Of a stretch of DNA of 64,000 nucleotides, positions 37,741-47,209 are shown in pieces. A model generated the notes under the pieces. The model was not told the DNA's origin, searched no databases, and saw only the letters and a list, made by a program, of their open reading frames with translations. How positions within the stretch are numbered: position 1 is the stretch's first letter; every line of letters starts with the position of its first letter. Made by a program: the position numbers and the translations under genes. The stretch comes from CBDBKL01 sp965206675 (GTDB lineage Bacteria; Bdellovibrionota; Bdellovibrionia; Bdellovibrionales; JAKFYE01): positions 1 to 64,000 of the forward strand of contig CBDBKL010000007.1 of the NCBI GenBank assembly GCA_965206675.1, written 5' to 3'.

Positions 37741-37881
37741 ATTTTCCTTTCTATATAAAATATTTTTATAAAGTATACATTGGATATTGGCAATTTATTC
37801 AAGTGACTTTTTTAAATAGAGAGATTGACCTGACATAATAAGTTAAAAATATAAGTTAGAGAATATTTACAGAAAAAGCTG

Positions 37882-37908
37882 TTTTGTCCGATTTTCGGAC
37901 GGACAAAA
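37882..37908. promoter_or_regulatory. Perfect hairpin between SDH protease and comM-like gene
   Basis: TTTTGTCCG and CGGACAAAA form a 9-bp perfect inverted repeat around a 9-base loop, in the divergent intergenic region 230 bp wide. It could be an operator or an RNA hairpin; no homologue in the window. Confidence 0.35.
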
Positions 37909-37970
37909 ACCTCTGTTGTGCTTTTAATGCGGTTTTAAGCCTTTGGCACAGATTGTATCTCTAGGGCCGT

Positions 37971-39365
37971 ATGACAAAGGTTTACTCTTTTTGTAAAAAA
38001 GGTTTTGGACTTATCCCTGTTAGGGTAGAGGCCACTCTTGCTCCCGGGCCACCTCAGATAAAAATTCTGGGCTTACCCAATAACTTACTTAAAGAAAGCC
38101 AAGTTCGTATTCGAGCAGCTTTAACAGGGCAGGGATTTCAGTTTCCAAAATCAAAACAGGTCTTAGTTAATTTAAAACCCAATAATATTAAAAAAGTCAG
38201 TTCCGGGTTAGATTTTGCCGTCGCCTTTGCTATACTACTCATCTCTAAACAAATTAAACTTAATGAAAAGAAAATTTTTGTGTATGGATCTTTATCTTTA
38301 GCCGGAGATGTAGAAGCACCAGATGATATTGAAGAATTAAGTTTGATTAAATTATCACATCCTCTCTACACAGGTATCACCCACTATGGTTTACCCTTTA
38401 AAACATTGGAAACTAGAGAACTCTCTCAAATTCTTAACCCCATTGAGAAGCCCGAAATGAAAGATCCCATTAGGCAATCTATTGAAATACAAAACCTATC
38501 CCTACCCAAACCAATAGGAGAGACACTATCCGTAGCAGCTCTTGGAAAACATTCTTTACTAATTGCAGGCTCTAAAGGAACAGGAAAATCAACCGCCGCA
38601 CGAGCTATGTCTTCTTTAATGTCTCCCATGGATAATCATGTATTTTATGAGGCTAGAGCCATCCATAGATATTTTCATGAGGATTTAACATCGCCCCCTG
38701 TGCGCAGTCCTCATCATACAACAACATCCATTGCACTTGTAGGTGGTGGTGATCCTCCTTTTCCTGGAGAAATATCTAGGGCACATGGAGGGATACTTAT
38801 TTTAGATGAACTTTTAGAATTTGCAAAAGAAACCATTGATGTTTTAAGAGAACCTATGGAGATGGGTTTTATCTCTGTATCAAGACATAAGGGAGCTTAC
38901 CGCTTTCCAGCTCAATTTCAACTCATTGCCACTTCAAATCTGTGTCGGTGTGGTGAGTTTTACCCCTCCAGAGGTAATACATGCCGTTGTCGTTCAGCGG
39001 ATTTAATCAGATATTTGAGTCGTTTGAGTGGACCGCTTTTGGATCGTTTTCAAATGGTGTTATTTTGTAAAAATAAACATAAAGAAACAGTGCAATTAAA
39101 AATACTCAAAGAACAATTAGATGAAGCAAAGGTTTTTCAAAAGAAACAAAAAGGAAAAAAGAAAAATGGACTTAGAGCTTTAGATCAAGATTTTCTCTCT
39201 GCGTTGACGCCTAGAAAGAGAAAAAATGTTTTAAGTGTTGCTCACTCCATCTCTGATATGGCTTTCAGCGAAGAATTACTTCCCTGTCATTTACAAAAGG
39301 CTATGACTTATGCTGTTGAGCCTCAAAGGAAGTTGGAGGTAGAGGCTTTGGATTACTTAGATTGA
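37971..39365 (+). CDS. comM: YifB/ComM-type Mg-chelatase-like ATPase
   Basis: The N-terminal Lon-like ChlI domain (residues 1-150, LAPGPPQIKILGLPN, VRIRAALTGQGF) is followed by an AAA+ ATPase with P-loop GSKGTGKST (about 203), Walker B GGILILDELLEF and the C-rich LCRCGEFYPSRGNTCRC insert. This is the ComM/YifB plan at slightly less than the usual 500 residues. ComM is a helicase that promotes branch migration of incoming DNA in natural transformation, so the cell may take up DNA; in many bacteria the role is untested. Confidence 0.9.
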   Translation: MTKVYSFCKKGFGLIPVRVEATLAPGPPQIKILGLPNNLLKESQVRIRAALTGQGFQFPKSKQVLVNLKPNNIKKVSSGLDFAVAFAILLISKQIKLNEKKIFVYGSLSLAGDVEAPDDIEELSLIKLSHPLYTGITHYGLPFKTLETRELSQILNPIEKPEMKDPIRQSIEIQNLSLPKPIGETLSVAALGKHSLLIAGSKGTGKSTAARAMSSLMSPMDNHVFYEARAIHRYFHEDLTSPPVRSPHHTTTSIALVGGGDPPFPGEISRAHGGILILDELLEFAKETIDVLREPMEMGFISVSRHKGAYRFPAQFQLIATSNLCRCGEFYPSRGNTCRCRSADLIRYLSRLSGPLLDRFQMVLFCKNKHKETVQLKILKEQLDEAKVFQKKQKGKKKNGLRALDQDFLSALTPRKRKNVLSVAHSISDMAFSEELLPCHLQKAMTYAVEPQRKLEVEALDYLD

Positions 39366-39402
39366 GTTGGAATGTTGAAAACATGGCTTGTGAGAGTTAT
39401 TA

Positions 39403-40731
39403 TTAAAGTTTTTTAGCGTAATCTTTTATTTTTAAATCCAGTACTGTCTTTGGTATTTCTTCAGGAAATTCTTTTTCTAACTCTTCTAAAAGTTGCTTTT
39501 GAATTTCCCCTATATGGAAAGCTTTTTTATAAGGAACTAATGAGTGTGTTATCAGTGAATAGCGAGAATGGTAGATTTTCGGATACTCTTTTTCTATTCG
39601 AGCTTCAATATGTTTTTTTCTTTGAAATACGGGATCTCCAGAAAGATCACTCATTTCTTTGTGATTCTCTATTGCCATATTGGCAATAGCATCACAGTTT
39701 GATTTGCTTTGATGAAAAAAATCTGAAAACAGTTTTTCACAAAACTTTTTTTCTTGATTGAGTAATTCCATAAGACAGGTGATATCTTCAAAACCGGAAT
39801 TCATGCCTTGTCCAAAGAAGGGAACAATTCCATGAGAAGCATCGCCTAATAAAAGCATCCAATCTTTGTAGTGCCACTTTGATAACCAAACAGTAAAAAG
39901 TTTCGACTGTGGGTTTGTGTGGAACTGCTCCTCGATATTGGGAAGCAAAGGAAGAATATCATTAAACTCTCTATCAAAATATTTCTTAACCCCTTCTTCT
40001 TTTAGAGCTGTAAAAGATATTTTATCTCCCTTCTCCGGCATATAAAGTGTCAGAGTAAAACTTTTATCTAAGTTAGGAAGGGACATCAGCATAAAAGGAC
40101 CCCGCGGCCATATATGAAGAGCATCACACTTGTGAGATTTTGAATTCGTGGCAGAAAGAAAAAGTTCCTTGTAATCACAGTTTAGTCTTTCTATTTGCTC
40201 TATACTTTCTTGAGAATTTTTTTTAAGAAATTTTCGACAACTTGAATTGGCTCCATCTGTTCCAAAAGTGGTCAAAGGTTTAATAACCTGTTCAGAACTC
40301 TTTGTTTTAAAAGTCAGGTTTCGTGATTCAAAATTGATATTTGATAATTCATGTTCAAAGTGAATACGTGCTCCTAGCGATTCAGCTTTTTCTAAAAGCA
40401 GTTGGTTTAATGTGTTACGGGACACAGAATAGTTTTGTTCACCTTTATAGCCATAGGGATAGAAGGTTTGTTTGCCCAATCTATCATGAATCATACGCCC
40501 TTTTACGGGAATGGTTATTTTTTCTATTTCTTTCCAAAAATTTAAATGTTTAAGGGTATGAATACCACGGGAAGTAATAACAAGATTGATGGATCGACCG
40601 GTTTTATCTGATTTTTTACGTAGATCAGACCTCTTTTCATAGAGATCCACATTATATCCCTGTTTTCTCAAAAAACAGGCTAAAAGTGAACCGACTAAGC
40701 CAGCACCAATAATGGCTACTTGATTGTTCAT
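39403..40731 (-). CDS. kmo: Kynurenine 3-monooxygenase
   Basis: FAD-binding GxGxxG (IIGAGLVGSLLA), Arg and Asp motifs typical of class A flavin monooxygenases, and LLGDASHGIVPFFGQGMNSGFED as in KMO. The C-terminal helices are rich in aromatic and basic residues. It hydroxylates L-kynurenine to 3-hydroxykynurenine with NADPH and O2. Third enzyme of the tryptophan route and last gene of the minus-strand operon. Confidence 0.92.
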   Translation of the reverse strand: MNNQVAIIGAGLVGSLLACFLRKQGYNVDLYEKRSDLRKKSDKTGRSINLVITSRGIHTLKHLNFWKEIEKITIPVKGRMIHDRLGKQTFYPYGYKGEQNYSVSRNTLNQLLLEKAESLGARIHFEHELSNINFESRNLTFKTKSSEQVIKPLTTFGTDGANSSCRKFLKKNSQESIEQIERLNCDYKELFLSATNSKSHKCDALHIWPRGPFMLMSLPNLDKSFTLTLYMPEKGDKISFTALKEEGVKKYFDREFNDILPLLPNIEEQFHTNPQSKLFTVWLSKWHYKDWMLLLGDASHGIVPFFGQGMNSGFEDITCLMELLNQEKKFCEKLFSDFFHQSKSNCDAIANMAIENHKEMSDLSGDPVFQRKKHIEARIEKEYPKIYHSRYSLITHSLVPYKKAFHIGEIQKQLLEELEKEFPEEIPKTVLDLKIKDYAKKL

Positions 40732-40746
40732 TTTAAAAAATACCTC

Positions 40747-42003
40747 TTACTCATTTTTTGTATAATTTGCTGTCTTAAAAACTTCAACAGTCTCAAAGAC
40801 ATCAATGTAGCGTGTATAGAGGGGAACGGGGGCTAAACGGAAAATATTAGGTTTTCTAAAATCTAACATACCTTTGTCATCAAAAATCATGGATGTGTGT
40901 TCACCTTTAATGCGCAAACAAAGCATTGAGCCTCGATCTTTGGGCGTTATGATTTCAATCTGCTCGCCCAATGTATCTTTTAATAAGAATTCAAGATAAG
41001 ATGTTATATTATCTCTTTTGAGAAATAAATTATCCAATCCTGCTTGTCTGAAAATTTCTAAAGATGCCCTTTGAGCAGCTAATTGGAAAATAGGTGGATT
41101 ACTCAATTGCCAGGTTTCAGCTCCGCCAATGGGTTTAAAGTCAGGCTTCATTAAAAAGCGTTCTTCCTTATTGTGTCCCCACCAACCTTCAAGGCGAGGA
41201 AGAAGTGTGTGTGCAAAGCGATCATGCACAAAAGCTCCCGCTATACCGCCAGGCCCAGAGTTTAAATACTTATATCCACACCAAACAGCAAAATCAACAT
41301 CGTCGTCATGAAGTTGTAAGCCTATATTTCCTATACCGTGAGCGAGATTAAAACCAATATGAGCACCGACTTCATGAGCGGCTTCAGCAATCTCTTTTAT
41401 GGGAAAATGCTGACCCGTTAGATAATTCACATTTCCAAGTATCACTAAAGCTAAACTTTCTTTTAATTCTCGAATTTGGTTTAAAATGCGTTCAGCAGAT
41501 ACAGTCAGTTTTTCTTCGTCTGGTTTTAATAAAACCACTGTTTCATCAGGATTGTACCCATGCAGTTTCACCTGTGAATCTACAGCATACTTATCAGATG
41601 GAAAAGTGGTGTTCTCAATGAGTATTTTATTTTTTTTCCCTTTCGGTTGATAAAAGGAAATAAGCATAAGATGAAGATTTACAGTCAAAGAGTTCATGGC
41701 GACAATTTCATTGACCTTAGTTCCCGTGATCCATGCTAAATCTTCACTGAGAAGTTCATGATAAGAAACCCATGGGTAACTTCCATCAACATGTCCTCTC
41801 ACTCCTAATTTTGACCAATCTTCTAGAGATTCTTGAATATATTCCTCTGCCTTTTTAGGCATTAACCCTAGTGAGTGTCCCGTAAGGTAAATTTGATCCC
41901 TACCGTCTTTTGTTTTAGGGATATGAAAACAGTCTCTCAATTTTGAAAGTTTATCTTCTCTATCCAGTTGGAGAGCAAATTCCTTATTTGTTTCAAAGTT
42001 CAT
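40747..42003 (-). CDS. kynU: Kynureninase
   Basis: 418 residues, PLP fold type I. The Schiff-base Lys lies in AVWCGYKYLNSGPGGIAG, and YLTGHSLGLMPKK near the start and WWGHNKEERF are family signatures. Cleaves 3-hydroxykynurenine to 3-hydroxyanthranilate and alanine. Sits 15 bp upstream of kmo. Confidence 0.95.
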   Translation of the reverse strand: MNFETNKEFALQLDREDKLSKLRDCFHIPKTKDGRDQIYLTGHSLGLMPKKAEEYIQESLEDWSKLGVRGHVDGSYPWVSYHELLSEDLAWITGTKVNEIVAMNSLTVNLHLMLISFYQPKGKKNKILIENTTFPSDKYAVDSQVKLHGYNPDETVVLLKPDEEKLTVSAERILNQIRELKESLALVILGNVNYLTGQHFPIKEIAEAAHEVGAHIGFNLAHGIGNIGLQLHDDDVDFAVWCGYKYLNSGPGGIAGAFVHDRFAHTLLPRLEGWWGHNKEERFLMKPDFKPIGGAETWQLSNPPIFQLAAQRASLEIFRQAGLDNLFLKRDNITSYLEFLLKDTLGEQIEIITPKDRGSMLCLRIKGEHTSMIFDDKGMLDFRKPNIFRLAPVPLYTRYIDVFETVEVFKTANYTKNE

Positions 42004-42020
42004 ATTTTAATCCGTTTCTT

Positions 42021-42803
42021 TCATTCTGTCGTCTCAAGATAGAGTAATTCAAAATCTGTTACTTTTAATTCTATTTTCATATTTGGAGCTAATGTTATAG
42101 CGGGTGTTGCAGCTCCTGCCAATACGATTTGTCCTGCAATTAAACCACGATCAAATGGTTCTAAAAGTTCGCAGAGCTGAATGATTGAAAGAATCGGATC
42201 TCCAGAGATATCATTCGCTTTTCCTATACAGTGCGTCTGTTCATTAATTTTAAATTCTAATTGCATTTTATTAAAATTGATCTCTTTGAGATTTTTTTGC
42301 TCATTGGCTGTGTAAAATGCCAGTGCCGAGGCATTATCTGCAATGACATCTTCTAATGAAAAATATTTGAAAGCTTGGTATCGAGTGTCTAATATTTCTA
42401 AAGCTGGAAAAACACTGTCAATAGCATCTAAAGTTTCCTCTCTTGAAACTTTACCTTTTAAGTTTTTTTTCATTTTAAAGGCTAATTCTGCTTCTATTTT
42501 GGGTTGAAGGCTTCCTTGAAGAGAAAAAGTTTTTTCTTTGAGCAACATGGAATCCGTAAGCACGCCAAAACATGGAGTGTTTAAACCCATTTGCTTTCGC
42601 TTGGCTTCAGAAGTCAGGCCCATTTTATATCCCATAAAAACCTCTCCTGCTCTTTCTCTAAGTTCTAATCCAGAAAATTGTATCTGATAGGCAGAGTTTA
42701 CATCCAAGTTCTTATAATCATTTGTTATTTGTTCAATTTTTTGAGGAGCCATGCGGGCTTTTTGTAGCCTGAGAGCCAAGTTTTCACATTCTTTTTGATC
42801 CAT
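42021..42803 (-). CDS. 2-oxopent-4-enoate hydratase / 4-oxalocrotonate decarboxylase family
   Basis: 260 residues of the fumarylacetoacetase-like family, with YKMGLTSEAKRKQMG, an acidic metal-site pattern (AELAF and EILDTRY) and a final GAATPAITL. In the aminomuconate pathway this enzyme acts after deamination, decarboxylating 4-oxalocrotonate or hydrating 2-oxopent-4-enoate; sequence alone does not decide between the two. First gene of the minus-strand half of the kynurenine cluster. Confidence 0.8.
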   Translation of the reverse strand: MDQKECENLALRLQKARMAPQKIEQITNDYKNLDVNSAYQIQFSGLELRERAGEVFMGYKMGLTSEAKRKQMGLNTPCFGVLTDSMLLKEKTFSLQGSLQPKIEAELAFKMKKNLKGKVSREETLDAIDSVFPALEILDTRYQAFKYFSLEDVIADNASALAFYTANEQKNLKEINFNKMQLEFKINEQTHCIGKANDISGDPILSIIQLCELLEPFDRGLIAGQIVLAGAATPAITLAPNMKIELKVTDFELLYLETTE

Positions 42804-42905
42804 CTAGAAAAACTCCTTCAATATTTCTACTACTTTAATGAGACTTGTGGTTATTTTCAAGTTCATATAGATTTATAGAATACAAAAATATATTGGAGAA
42901 TAAAA
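42804..42905. promoter_or_regulatory. Divergent promoter region of kynurenine cluster
   Basis: About 100 bp between the start codons of two operons. AT-rich, with TTATAGAATACAAAA and TTGGAGA just before the plus-strand ATG. No recognisable operator. Regulation by a shared factor is inferred from layout only. Confidence 0.35.
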
Positions 42906-43550
42906 ATGGCCTTAGAAGATAAAGAAATTATAGATATTACCCCTGTTATTTCTGAAAATATTGCTGTTTTCCCAGGAGATACGTCTTTTGAAAGAAAGGT
43001 CTTAATGAGTTTTGAAAACAAAGATCATTTCGGACTTTCTTATTTAAAATCAACGGTCCATTTGGGGGCACATGCTGATGCCAGCAATCATTATCATAAG
43101 GATGGGGAGGGCATTGAAAAAAGACAGCTTCATCACTATATTGGAGGATGCCAGGTTATTAAAGTGCAAATTAATCGAAATGAAAGAATTCGACCAGAGC
43201 ATATAAAAAATAAAGACATTGTTCAAAAAAGAGTTTTATTTTGTACGAACTCTTTTCCCGATCCCAATCAGTGGAATGAAGATTTTAATTCTCTATCTCC
43301 AGAGTTGATTGAGGACCTTGCGGAAAGACAGGTTTTTACAGTTGGTATTGATACGCCCTCTGTCGACCCAGCTACAGATAAAGTTTTAGAATCGCATCAT
43401 GCTATATATAAAAATAACTTTGCTATACTAGAGGGATTGGTTTTAAGTCACGTTGAAGAAGGGGAGTATCAATTGATTGCACTCCCATTACCTATAAAAG
43501 GAGCTGATGCCTCTCCCGTTCGAGCTATTTTGTTAAAGGAATCTTCATGA
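42906..43550 (+). CDS. kynB: Kynurenine formamidase (cyclase family)
   Basis: 214 residues. The metal-binding block HLGAHADASNHYHKDG corresponds to the HxGTHxDxPxHF motif of the bacterial cyclase-type formamidases, with ITPVISENIAVFPGD at the N-terminus and GIDTPSVDP later. Hydrolyses N-formylkynurenine. The natural partner, tryptophan 2,3-dioxygenase, is not in the window. The stop overlaps the next start by four bases. Confidence 0.85.
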   Translation: MALEDKEIIDITPVISENIAVFPGDTSFERKVLMSFENKDHFGLSYLKSTVHLGAHADASNHYHKDGEGIEKRQLHHYIGGCQVIKVQINRNERIRPEHIKNKDIVQKRVLFCTNSFPDPNQWNEDFNSLSPELIEDLAERQVFTVGIDTPSVDPATDKVLESHHAIYKNNFAILEGLVLSHVEEGEYQLIALPLPIKGADASPVRAILLKESS

Positions 43551-44995
43551 TTGAGATATCTAATTATATTGATGGGCAGTTTTGCACATCAGAAAAAACA
43601 CTCACAACAGAAGAGCCTGCAAAAGGTGAAGTTTATGCCACATTGCCTGATTCCGATGAAGGACATGTTGACCAAGCTGTTTGTGCTGCGGAAAAAGCCC
43701 TTCCCTATTGGAGTGAACTTTCTGTCGATAAGCGTATAGAGTGGTTATTAAAAATATCTCAAATTATAGAAGAGCATTTGGATGAATTGGCTGAATGGGA
43801 AAGCCGTGATAATGGAAAAACGATTACGCTATCTTCTACTATAGATATTCCAAGAGTTGTAAAAAACTTTCAGTTTTTTGCAGATTATATCAAAACCCAA
43901 AAAGATTTAAGATTTGATAATGAGGATTGTTATAACAAAGCTACACATTATCCTCTCGGTGTTGTGTCTATAATTTCTCCTTGGAATTTCCCGCTCTATT
44001 TGTTGACATGGAAAATAGCTCCAGCTCTTATAACAGGTAATACAGTTGTTGCAAAACCAAGTGAAATAACTCCTATGACAGCTTTTCAGTTTTCTAAACT
44101 TTTAGATAAAATTAATTTTCCCCATGGAGTTATTAATATTGTACATGGAAAAGGAACTTCAGTTGGAGAACCTCTGGTTAATCATAAAAAAATAAAGGCC
44201 ATTTCTTTTACTGGAAGTACAGCAACAGGATATAGAATTGCAGAACTGGCGGGAAAGGACGCTAAAAAAGTTTCTTTAGAAATGGGAGGGAAAAATCCTA
44301 ATATTATTTTTGAAGATTGTGATTTTGATTCCGCCTTAGAGGCAACACTACGAACTTCTTTTGTTAACAATGGTCAGGTGTGTCTCTGTGGCTCTAGAAT
44401 TTTTTTACAAGAAGGTATTTATAACAAGTTTCGAGAACAGTTTATTGAAAAAGCAAAAGGCCTTAAAGTGGGACAACCTTTAGATGGGGAAGTCAATCAA
44501 GGAGCTATTGTGTCTCAGATTCATTTTAAGAAAATTCTTTCTTATTTAGATCTTGCAGTTTCTGAAGGGGGAAAGATTTTATGGGGCGGAAAATCTATCA
44601 CTTTAAATCCACCTTATGATAAGGGTTATTTTATTGAGCCTACGATTATTGAAAATCTTCCCAATAACTGTAGAACCAATCAGGAGGAAATATTTGGCCC
44701 TGTTGTGACACTCCAAAAATTTTCCACAGAAAAAGAGGTTTTGGATTTAGCAAATGATACAACTTATGGGTTAAGTGCTTCTATTTGGTCAAAAGATTTG
44801 GAAAAAGCACAACGAGTGGCTTCACGGATTGATGCTGGGATCATTTGGATTAATACTTGGATGAGTAGAGATTTAAGAACACCTTTTGGAGGGTTTAAAA
44901 ATTCAGGGCTGGGTCGAGAGGGCGGAGAGTGGAGTCTGCGTTTCTTTACACAACCCAAAAACATCTCTTGGCCAAAAGAGGGGAAAGAAAAATAA
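43547..44995 (+). CDS. 2-aminomuconate-6-semialdehyde dehydrogenase
   Basis: 482 residues of the aldehyde dehydrogenase family: nucleotide-binding FTGSTATG, Glu in LEMGGKNP, catalytic Cys in FVNNGQVCLCGSR, and a PFGGFKNSGLGREGG end. Placed in this cluster, it fits the step oxidising 2-aminomuconate semialdehyde to 2-aminomuconate with NAD. Substrate is inferred from neighbours. Confidence 0.85.
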   Translation: MIEISNYIDGQFCTSEKTLTTEEPAKGEVYATLPDSDEGHVDQAVCAAEKALPYWSELSVDKRIEWLLKISQIIEEHLDELAEWESRDNGKTITLSSTIDIPRVVKNFQFFADYIKTQKDLRFDNEDCYNKATHYPLGVVSIISPWNFPLYLLTWKIAPALITGNTVVAKPSEITPMTAFQFSKLLDKINFPHGVINIVHGKGTSVGEPLVNHKKIKAISFTGSTATGYRIAELAGKDAKKVSLEMGGKNPNIIFEDCDFDSALEATLRTSFVNNGQVCLCGSRIFLQEGIYNKFREQFIEKAKGLKVGQPLDGEVNQGAIVSQIHFKKILSYLDLAVSEGGKILWGGKSITLNPPYDKGYFIEPTIIENLPNNCRTNQEEIFGPVVTLQKFSTEKEVLDLANDTTYGLSASIWSKDLEKAQRVASRIDAGIIWINTWMSRDLRTPFGGFKNSGLGREGGEWSLRFFTQPKNISWPKEGKEK

Positions 44996-45055
44996 ATCTG
45001 ATATTGTAGACCAAGAATAAAAACATTCTTGTGAGGAGTAGGAGTTAGGAGAGAA

Positions 45056-45469
45056 ATGAAAGAGACGATAAATTCAGAGAAAGCTCCTAAACCTGTGGGT
45101 TTATATCCCCATGCCAAACGGGCGGGCTCATTTTTATTTCTTTCTGGTATCGGACCTCGAGAAAGAGGGAAGCAAGATATTCCGGGAGTCACTTTAGATA
45201 AAGATGGAAATGTGGTTTCAAAAGATATTGAGGCCCAGTGCCATTCGGTGTTTAAAAATATTAAATGGATTTTAGAAGAATCAGGATCAAGCTGGGATCG
45301 CTTAATAGATGTTACAGTTTTTTTAACTGATATGGATAATGACTTTGAAACTTTCAATAGAGTTTATTCTGAATATTTTAAAGATGTACAACCTTGTAGA
45401 ACCACTGTAGAGGTAAATCGACTACCAACTCCTATTGCTATTGAGTTAAAATGTATTGCTCTGTTGTAA
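45056..45469 (+). CDS. RidA-family 2-aminomuconate deaminase
   Basis: 137 residues with the RidA/YjgF fold signature: the substrate Arg in CRTTVEVNRLP, GPRERG and DVTVFLTDMD. In gene clusters with aminomuconate dehydrogenase and ACMSD, such proteins are 2-aminomuconate deaminases, giving 4-oxalocrotonate and ammonia. Ribosome site GGAGAG. Confidence 0.85.
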   Translation: MKETINSEKAPKPVGLYPHAKRAGSFLFLSGIGPRERGKQDIPGVTLDKDGNVVSKDIEAQCHSVFKNIKWILEESGSSWDRLIDVTVFLTDMDNDFETFNRVYSEYFKDVQPCRTTVEVNRLPTPIAIELKCIALL

Positions 45470-45548
45470 TACTTGAGATTGTAAGAGAGGAAATTTTCTT
45501 TAAGGAAAAATTATTTGAGTTTATTTAGAATAAAAAAGGAGATGGTTT

Positions 45549-46064
45549 ATGCTATACACTTCTTTATCTTTAAAAAAATGGATTAATAACAATCGTGAAA
45601 TATTAAAACCTCCGGTTGGTAATAAAATGATTTGGAAAGATCGTGAATTTATTGTGATGGCTGTTGGGGGACCTAATACACGCACAGATTACCATATCAA
45701 TCAGGGGGAAGAGTTCTTTTATCAAGTGGAAGGAGATATCGTATTAAAAATTAAAACTCCTGAAGGTGAGGATAGAGATATACATATTCACGAAGGGGAA
45801 ATTTATTTATTGCCACCGAACACTCCCCATTCTCCTCAGAGACCTGAAGGAACTGTGGGGATTGTTGTTGAGCGAAGACGTTTGGAACATGAAAAGGACG
45901 GTTTTGTTTGGTTTTGTAAACAATGTGGTCAAAAATTGTATGAAGAATTTTTTCATTTAACAAATATAGAAACACAGTTGCCACAAGTTTTTGATCGTTA
46001 TTATTCTAATAAGAGTCATACGACATGTAAAAAATGTTATACAGATAATGGGAAAAATCATTGA
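45549..46064 (+). CDS. 3-hydroxyanthranilate 3,4-dioxygenase
   Basis: 171 residues, cupin. Iron ligands His/Glu in TDYHINQGEEFFY and His in LPPNTPHSPQRP; a C-terminal pair of CxxC (CKQCGQ and CKKCYT) forms the extra rubredoxin-like iron site of bacterial enzymes. Opens the ring to 2-amino-3-carboxymuconate semialdehyde. The TGA at 46062 overlaps the TTG start of the next gene. Confidence 0.93.
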   Translation: MLYTSLSLKKWINNNREILKPPVGNKMIWKDREFIVMAVGGPNTRTDYHINQGEEFFYQVEGDIVLKIKTPEGEDRDIHIHEGEIYLLPPNTPHSPQRPEGTVGIVVERRRLEHEKDGFVWFCKQCGQKLYEEFFHLTNIETQLPQVFDRYYSNKSHTTCKKCYTDNGKNH

Positions 46065-47080
46065 AGATAGATATTCATACACATATTTTGCCTCCAGAAA
46101 TACCCAAGTTTAAAGACCAATTTGGATATGGTGGTTTTGTAGAGTTTCGTCAATGTAGTAATTGTGAAGTTGATATTTATAGAGATGATGGAACTTTTTT
46201 TAGAAAGATCAAACGAAATTGTTGGGATCCAGAAGTTCGCATCCAAGAGTGTGACGACCAAGGAGTAACTCATCAAGTTTTATCAACCACTCCTGTTATG
46301 TTCAGTTATTGGGCTAAAGCAAAAGATGGACAGTATATTAGTCAGTTTTTAAATGATCACTTAATGGGGGTTTTAAACAAATTTCCAAAGCGTTTCTTTG
46401 GTTTGGGGACAGTTCCTCTACAGGATATTCAGTTAGCCATTACAGAAATGCAAAGATGTCAAAATATAGGTTTGCATGGGTTACAAATTGGTAGTCATGT
46501 GAATGGATTAAATTTTGATGACAAATACTATCTTGCATTCTTTGAAGCGGCCGAAAGTCTAGGGGTGCCGCTTTTTATACATCCTTGGGATATGTTGGGA
46601 CAACATCGAATGAAAAAATATTGGCTACCTTGGCTTGTAGGAATGCCGACTGAACAGGCCCTGGCAATTTCAAGTTTTATAATGGGTGGTGTTTTGGATC
46701 GTTTTCCGAAATTGCGATTAGCGTTTGCTCACGGAGGGGGAGGGTTTCTAGGAACTCATGGTCGTATTGAACATGGATTTAGAGTCAGACCGGATTTGTG
46801 TGCACAAGAAAGTCAAACATCTCCTAAGGAGGCTTTAGGAAGATTCTATGTTGATTCTCTTGTACACGATGAGCGTACGCTTGAGTTTTTAGTTGGTGTG
46901 TACGGTGAAGATTTTGTAGCTATGGGTTCAGACTATCCTTTTCCGCTGGGGGAGAGTGAACCTGGGAATTTGATTGAACAATGTTCTTCTTTCTCTAAAG
47001 AATTGAAGTCAAAATTATTATATAAGAATGCTTTGAAGTGGTTAGGGATTAAAGAATTACTTGTATCTACGGTGTCTTAG
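46061..47080 (+). CDS. Aminocarboxymuconate-semialdehyde decarboxylase (ACMSD)
   Basis: 339 residues of the amidohydrolase fold: zinc ligands in DIHTHILPPE, His in FIHPWDM, the Asp in MGSDYPFPLGE. Starts at TTG 46061 in a TTGA overlap with the upstream stop, so it is translationally coupled. Removes the carboxyl group and channels the pathway away from quinolinate/NAD and towards full breakdown. Confidence 0.93.
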   Translation: MKIDIHTHILPPEIPKFKDQFGYGGFVEFRQCSNCEVDIYRDDGTFFRKIKRNCWDPEVRIQECDDQGVTHQVLSTTPVMFSYWAKAKDGQYISQFLNDHLMGVLNKFPKRFFGLGTVPLQDIQLAITEMQRCQNIGLHGLQIGSHVNGLNFDDKYYLAFFEAAESLGVPLFIHPWDMLGQHRMKKYWLPWLVGMPTEQALAISSFIMGGVLDRFPKLRLAFAHGGGGFLGTHGRIEHGFRVRPDLCAQESQTSPKEALGRFYVDSLVHDERTLEFLVGVYGEDFVAMGSDYPFPLGESEPGNLIEQCSSFSKELKSKLLYKNALKWLGIKELLVSTVS

Positions 47081-47119
47081 AGTTTTTATTTCTTTTTCAC
47101 AGTAAAACATAGGTTAAGC

Positions 47120-47200
47120 GGACTGTTGAAAAAGTGTTATCTACTTCGTTTAGGACTGTCGAAAAGGTATCATCTATTTCAATGTAATTGTTCAATTCTT
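47120..47200. repeat. Degenerate family-1 intergenic element (copy C)
   Basis: A 33-bp head (GGACTGTTGAAAAAGTGTTATC...) repeated as GGACTGTCGAAAAGGTATCATCTATTT and then decaying. Lies between two convergent genes. The head-plus-head layout mirrors 20406-20439. Confidence 0.7.
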
Positions 47201-47209
47201 TAGAACTAT

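Noticed and set aside
37930..37960. Sigma-54 promoter before the comM-like gene (TGGCACAGATTGTAT)
   Set aside because: GG is followed after ten bases by AT, not GC, so the -12 element is missing.
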